Source: Rosa chinensis (Eukaryota; Streptophyta; Magnoliopsida; Rosales; Rosaceae). From it: a stretch of 64,000 nt of DNA. The position numbers and the translations under genes were made by a program. The stretch lies in NCBI RefSeq assembly GCF_002994745.2, contig NC_037090.1:11033501-11097500 (forward strand), read 5' to 3'. Below the pieces are notes generated by a model. That model worked only from the letters and a program-made list of their open reading frames with translations. It made no database searches and was not told the origin of the DNA. Positions 59,030-64,000 of this stretch are shown here, piece by piece (position 1 is the stretch's first letter; each line of letters opens with the position of its first letter).

Positions 59030-59815
59030 AGCATGATAAATAACACCAAGTAAATCTTACTACTTGATGGTGATACATCAAGCTCTTTGTTATTGCATCA
59101 TCAAAAGGTGACCTTGGTGATACTACTACAATCACCAAAACCATACATGATGCTTCTTGAACTTTTATTATTATTTAGCATGCGTAACATGCCTCCAGTT
59201 TTCTTAATTAATGAATCTAAGTTTTCAATCAGAGCTATTGTATGTATATAAACTTACTAGTACAACAAAATGCAGATAGACCCAAAACTAAGAAAGACCT
59301 GCTATAGACACTAAAGATGGTGAGGAAGGTTGGTGTTCTAACATCTGGAAGACCCTTACTTCTGCCACATAGTGATATGAGGTCTTGTCTAGGATCCATA
59401 AAGAAACTCAGCGCCCAACCTGCATCAGGAGCTGCCAAATTGCAGGTTAATCAAATATAGCATGTACAATAACCCCAAGCGAATCTTACAACTTGGATTT
59501 GATACGACAAGCACTTTACTTTTGCATCATCTAAAGGATCTTGGTGATATCACTGCAATCACCAACAACTGTGTAACTGAGTTACCATATATGATGCTTC
59601 ATGAACTATTAATTAATTGAGTTTATGCCAAATTGAGGTTATCAAATATAGCATATACAATAACCCCAAATGAATCTTACAACTTGGGTTTGATACATCA
59701 AGCGCTTAATTTTTGCATCATTAAAGGATCTTGGTGATATTACTGCAATCACCAATAACTATGTAAATTAGTAACCATATATGATGCTTAATGAACTTTT
59801 AATTATTCTAGTCCA
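59030..59815. repeat. three diverged repeats of about 160-190 bp
   Basis: The pattern ATAGCATGxACAATAACCCC, AATCTTACAACTTGG, ATACATCAAGCxCTT, TTGCATCATxAAAGG, CTTGGTGATATxACTGCAAT, ATGATGCTTxATGAACT occurs at about 59457-59615 and 59648-59806, and in more diverged form at 59027-59175. Lying downstream of the PPR gene on its coding strand side, they may be part of its 3' region. No coding potential. Confidence 0.75.
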
Positions 59816-60399
59816 TGCTTCAAGTTCTTTGTAAACCCACTAGTGTGCAAGAGATGCATAAAGACCTAAGTGAGAACCGAATTGCCATATAGTATAGACA
59901 TTAAAATCTGGTCAGAAACATAATTAAAAATTAGGATAACTCACACTTCTGTCAAATAGTGACCTGAAGTGTTGTTCTTCATTCGTAGAAGAACTGACAT
60001 CCACCTGCACAAGAAAGCTTTTTGCAATGAGAAAGTAACATCTCCAAAAAAAAAAAAAACCAAAAAAAAAAAAACAAATATAGGCAGTGTGATATTCATT
60101 CATACCTTGCATCACTTTTGAAAGAAAAGCATGTTCTTCATGAAGAATACACCATTGTGCATGGTTCATTATCAGTAGATATCTTGGCAGCTAGCAACTC
60201 TACCAAGGACATATTTCCATGGATCGTTTCAAGCACGGTGTGGTAGTTTAAAGCATCCCAATTCCTAACAAAATTTGTATGAGAATAAAATGATCACTTT
60301 GGATATCTCATCCTACAACTTCAAAGGCAGCAATGCAACTAATGACATGAACAAAGAAATGCAACCAGCAACCAGAGTAAAACTTACATTCACACTACT

Positions 60400-62490
60400 T
60401 TAACCCCAAGAAGACTGCATAGTGGCCCCATCGTTGACCACTGCCCTAACAAGTATGTGCCACGTTATATGAGTCGGAAGAACTCCATGATGCAAAGCTT
60501 TTTCTAAGTACCCAACAGCATCTGATATTCTACTGCATGAACAAAGCCCTTTCAGAGTAATATTATAGGAAATTATATCTGGTTGTAGCCCATCCTTTAA
60601 AATGCGAGCCCAAATTTCTGATGCCTTTCCACAGTCTCTAATTTTGTAAAAACCCTCCATTAGGGTGTTGTGTGTCACAAGGTTCGGAACACAGTTCCTA
60701 CACCCCATCTGAAAATATAGCTGCAAAGCACCTTCAGCTTTGCCTGCAGAGCAAAGTCCATGAATCATAATGTTGTACATAGTTACATCAGGTTCGAATC
60801 CCTTGTCAAGGGCTTGATTCCACAAATTGAGGGCCATGGCAATCTTCCTGCCTTGACAAAGCCCATCAATTAACAAACTATATGTGATCACATCTAGTGT
60901 CCACCCTGTCTCCAGCATTTCCCTCACAAACACATATGCATCACTAAATCTTCCCACTTTGCATAAGCCATTTATCAGAGTATTGTAGGAGACAACATTT
61001 GGAGAGCAATACTTGGTGGACATTCCCCTAAAAAAGCAAATTGCATCTTCAAGTTTGGTAGCTTGGATAAAGCCATATATCAATGAATTGCAAACATGAG
61101 AGTTTGGTTTATAGCCACACTTAACCATCTGATCAAGGATTCTGGCTGCTTCATCCAGTCTCCCTTCTTTGCATAACCAATTAATCAATGTGGAATATGC
61201 AAAGACATCAAGATCAGCTCTAGCATTTTCCGCCTCTTTTAAAATCCATAGAGCCTTGTTCAAGTAACCATTCTTACACAGTCCATGAATTAATACTCCA
61301 TAAGTTGTGGAATCTGCAACACAAGCCTTCTCATGCATCAATTCCCAGACAGACATTGCTTCCTCTGCCTTCTTATTTTCAAACAACCCTTTGATCAATA
61401 TGTTATAACTCACAACATTACGACAACCACCCTTCTCCATCACCTCCCACAACTCAAAGCACTGTCCAATCTTCCCTGCTCGGCAGAAACCATCGAGCAT
61501 TGCATTATACATAACCGCATCCGGCACTACTCCCTTCTCAACCATATCCTTATAAACTCTCTCTGCCTCATCCACATTCCCCGCTTTACACAGCCCATGA
61601 ATCAAAGAACTACAAGTAAACAAATCACATCCTCTTTCATTCCTCTTCATCCTATTCCATATCTCCAAACTCTCACCAAACCTCCCGCATTTGCACAAAC
61701 CACTAATCATAACATTATAACTAACAGCATTCGGATATGCCTCCGCGTCCATCACCAACCTCTCCCAAAGCTCCTTAGCCTCCACATATTCACCTTTCCG
61801 AAAAAACCCATCAATCAAAATATTATAACACATGACATCAGGCCTGACTCCTCTCTCAGGCATTTCGTCGAACACCTCCAATGCATCCCCCAGCCTCCCA
61901 TTTTTGGCCAACGCATTGATCAAAGTTCCGTAACTCATCACATCAGGCTCCAAACCCTTCTCCCACATCCAATCCAGCAGCCCCCTGGCCTTCTCAAACT
62001 GCTTCTTCTTGCACGAAATCTTGATCAGAGTGTTGTACGTCTGCAGATTTGGGGGCAACCCCACCGTTTCGAAATAAGCAAAGAACTGCTCGGCTCGGTC
62101 CCACTGGTTGGACTCAATGAAGGCGTTTAGAAGAGAATTGTAGGATCGAATGCCGGGTTCGCACCCGAAAATCTCTCGCATTTGCTGGAAGACGTGCAGG
62201 GCTTTATCAGGCATTGAGTTTTTGGCGTAGGCTTTGATGACGGTCAGTGCCACGTCCTCGGGGCAGTGGCATTTCTGGGTGCGGATGAGTTCGACGACCC
62301 GAGCGACGTGGGCAACGAGGTTGGGGTGGATGAGGCGGCGGAGGATGTGGTGGAAGACGTCGGGGGAGTGGGTGTAGTTGGGGTGGCGAGTGGCGGAGTC
62401 GAGGAGGGCGAGTGCGGAGTGGGTGTTCTTTTCGGCTTGGAGGAGCTTGAGGACGCGCTTGGGGGACAGGGATTTCGGGAAGTCGACCAT
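60400..62490 (-). CDS. P-class pentatricopeptide repeat protein (At3g09060-like)
   Basis: One uninterrupted exon of 696 residues, as usual for plant PPR genes. About sixteen 35-residue PPR motifs run from near residue 113 to 672, each with the xxYNxLIxGLCKxGxxxEA pattern (for example YNILIDGFFRKGEYVEAKEL, YNTLINGLCKVGRFSDAYVF). There is no E, DYW or SMR domain, so it is P-class. PPR proteins bind organellar RNA one base per repeat and influence splicing, stability or translation. The N-terminus MVDFPKSLSPKRVLKLLQAE and the C-terminus (HILVRAVVND) match Arabidopsis At3g09060, so orthology is likely. The N-terminus lacks an obvious long presequence, leaving mitochondrial or plastid targeting open. 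The sequence around the start is very GC-rich, producing long non-coding frames on both strands. Confidence 0.92.
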   Translation of the reverse strand: MVDFPKSLSPKRVLKLLQAEKNTHSALALLDSATRHPNYTHSPDVFHHILRRLIHPNLVAHVARVVELIRTQKCHCPEDVALTVIKAYAKNSMPDKALHVFQQMREIFGCEPGIRSYNSLLNAFIESNQWDRAEQFFAYFETVGLPPNLQTYNTLIKISCKKKQFEKARGLLDWMWEKGLEPDVMSYGTLINALAKNGRLGDALEVFDEMPERGVRPDVMCYNILIDGFFRKGEYVEAKELWERLVMDAEAYPNAVSYNVMISGLCKCGRFGESLEIWNRMKRNERGCDLFTCSSLIHGLCKAGNVDEAERVYKDMVEKGVVPDAVMYNAMLDGFCRAGKIGQCFELWEVMEKGGCRNVVSYNILIKGLFENKKAEEAMSVWELMHEKACVADSTTYGVLIHGLCKNGYLNKALWILKEAENARADLDVFAYSTLINWLCKEGRLDEAARILDQMVKCGYKPNSHVCNSLIYGFIQATKLEDAICFFRGMSTKYCSPNVVSYNTLINGLCKVGRFSDAYVFVREMLETGWTLDVITYSLLIDGLCQGRKIAMALNLWNQALDKGFEPDVTMYNIMIHGLCSAGKAEGALQLYFQMGCRNCVPNLVTHNTLMEGFYKIRDCGKASEIWARILKDGLQPDIISYNITLKGLCSCSRISDAVGYLEKALHHGVLPTHITWHILVRAVVNDGATMQSSWG

Positions 62491-64000
62491 GGCACTGGGA
62501 GTTTGGGGTGCTCATTTTTGCGGCATGGTTTCGAAACTTGGTTCGGAGGAAAGGTTTTTGAGTCTTGAAATTAATCGGAAAGCGGGAGAGGGTTTTGGGT
62601 TTTGGTGGCTGTTGTAGTGGGCCGAATGGCTGAGTGGCCCGTAGTGAAATGGATCCCTGACCCAAACCTGACCTAACCAGGAGAACAAGTGGTAGCTCTC
62701 CAAGAAATCATAGCAATTTCTTGGATCGAGGTTAAAGAAAGTGCTATCCTTCCAATGAGGTCGAATTCGATACACGAGGAGTTGTAAATTCTGTTGAATT
62801 CAAATGGAGTGGAGGATGATCGTCAATAATTGACGAGGCTCGCTTTTGTTTTGAGGTGAGAAACAATTGTGCTGGGTGGCTTGAGATTTGTATGATATTG
62901 TTCATTGGGGTGGACTTGGTGTTGTTGATTCATTGTTTCACTCTTTTCGGCAAGCGCCACCGCCACCATTCTCCTAATCCGGCCTTATCAATATCCGTCC
63001 GGCCCTATTTGTTCATTATCTCTGTGCGGGGAGGTCAAACCGACCATGATTAATTCACGGTTTTGGATATGTGAAAGCATCTACCTCTAGCACCATACTT
63101 GTCTTCCCCTCTCTACCAAAACATTCCACCCTTGTCTTAGTATTATTATTGTACTTGAAATGACACGTTATTCTTTTGTTTAACTAAATAGTCTCGCACA
63201 TACTATCGTCTTTGTTACAAAGTTTCACAACATAACTTGTTATGTTGGATTTTAATTACTTGCAAAGAAAGTTTATATTCAAGTTACCAAATTGGTGCAA
63301 TGGTAGCAATAATGGAGGGAAAGAGGCAAGTTTCTTAAAAGCTTTATTAGGAACATTTGCTGATCAAAATACCTCAGGCTATATGAAGTAGATTTCTCCT
63401 TCTGGTCAAGATCATCAGCCAAATTAAAGCTCATGTTCACATTAATAAAGAGCTTTTTTAAAGCCCAACAAAGATAATAGTAAGATATATATAAACTTGT
63501 AGCACCTAGATCACCAAAGTTGGGTTCCAAAAGAAATTTGGAAAAATTGGGATCTTTCTTATGTGAACTCTTTCACTTTTAAGCACACCCTTTCCAAGCA
63601 TACTTCTCCAGCTCTCTCACAACTTTACCACTCAAAAGAGAAAGGGCAAAGAAAGCAATGACCATCTTTTTCTTTTTTCCCCTATCCCTTCCTCACCTTT
63701 GAAAAAAACCATTTTCTGCTGATGATTTTCATGCAATTTTAATACTAAACTATAGAGCATAAGTTCCTCTTTTTCTCTTTTAAACTGTAAACTTCAAGGC
63801 ATGGCAGTGAGCAGGAGTGCAAGACTAGCTCTCAAAGCACCCTAAGATCTGCTTGGAATATTTGTAAATCCCTAAGTAAGTGTTTTATGCCTAGATATTG
63901 CCCAGTTTGTATGCTTCTCTGCCTTTGTCTTGCTTTAGTAACATGCCAAACTCTACATTCTTTCTTGGGATTCCTTCACTCTACTTTGTATAATCATATG
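62491..64000. other. PPR upstream region and unannotated right end
   Basis: The first 150 bp contain the PPR 5' leader. Beyond 62.8 kb I see only short frames without motifs. A pyrimidine-rich stretch at 63,580-63,780 could be the leader of a gene lying beyond the window, but no exon can be called. Confidence 0.4.

Noticed and set aside
61333..62568. 265- and 100-codon frames on the + strand
   Set aside because: Antisense to the PPR coding exon, with no independent evidence of expression or domains.

Overview
This is eukaryotic, plant nuclear DNA. Coding exons are short and separated by GT-AG introns, the host genes are plant families (laccase, NPF peptide transporter, DIVARICATA-type MYB, P-class PPR), and the left half is packed with plant transposons. 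The style of the genes and repeats fits a woody or rosaceous eudicot, but nothing in the window settles the species.

Positions 1-37,000 hold no host gene that I can defend. They are a transposon graveyard: two fused Copia remnants (0.6-6.0 kb), a tandem duplication (7.7-9.5 kb), a tRNA-type SINE (10.7 kb), a MULE that carries an RNase H-like gene piece (11.6-13.0 kb), LINE 3' ends, a Harbinger-type MITE (14.0 kb) and a MULE-like MITE with a 10-bp target duplication (14.9-15.9 kb). Next comes a 13.2-kb CACTA element (16,526-29,750, target duplication ACC). It contains a LINE copy, a second CACTA element (19,280-22,812, target duplication AAC) and two further LTR-type insertions. The outer CACTA carries a histone H4 fragment. 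The inner one carries a histone H2A copy, itself split by a 1.8-kb solo LTR. At 30.4-33.4 kb a Harbinger-type element (target duplication TTA) encloses the C-terminal exons of a FAR1/FHY3-family gene. A 1-kb retroposon with an 18-bp target duplication lies at 34.9-35.9 kb.

The gene-bearing part runs from 37.6 kb to 62.5 kb: a two-exon MYB (minus), a six-exon LAC4-like laccase with a miR397 target site (minus), two paralogous four-exon NPF8/PTR peptide transporters (plus, tandem), a two-exon small chloroplast-membrane-type protein (plus) and a single-exon PPR protein (minus). Two SINEs sit between the laccase and the transporters, and one Harbinger-type element sits between the two transporters. 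I found nothing identifiable in 62.8-64 kb.

The genes are ordinary plant neighbours rather than a pathway; only the two NPF genes are clearly related to each other. All exon coordinates were derived by reading splice sites and family conservation by eye. No alignment or database search was run.
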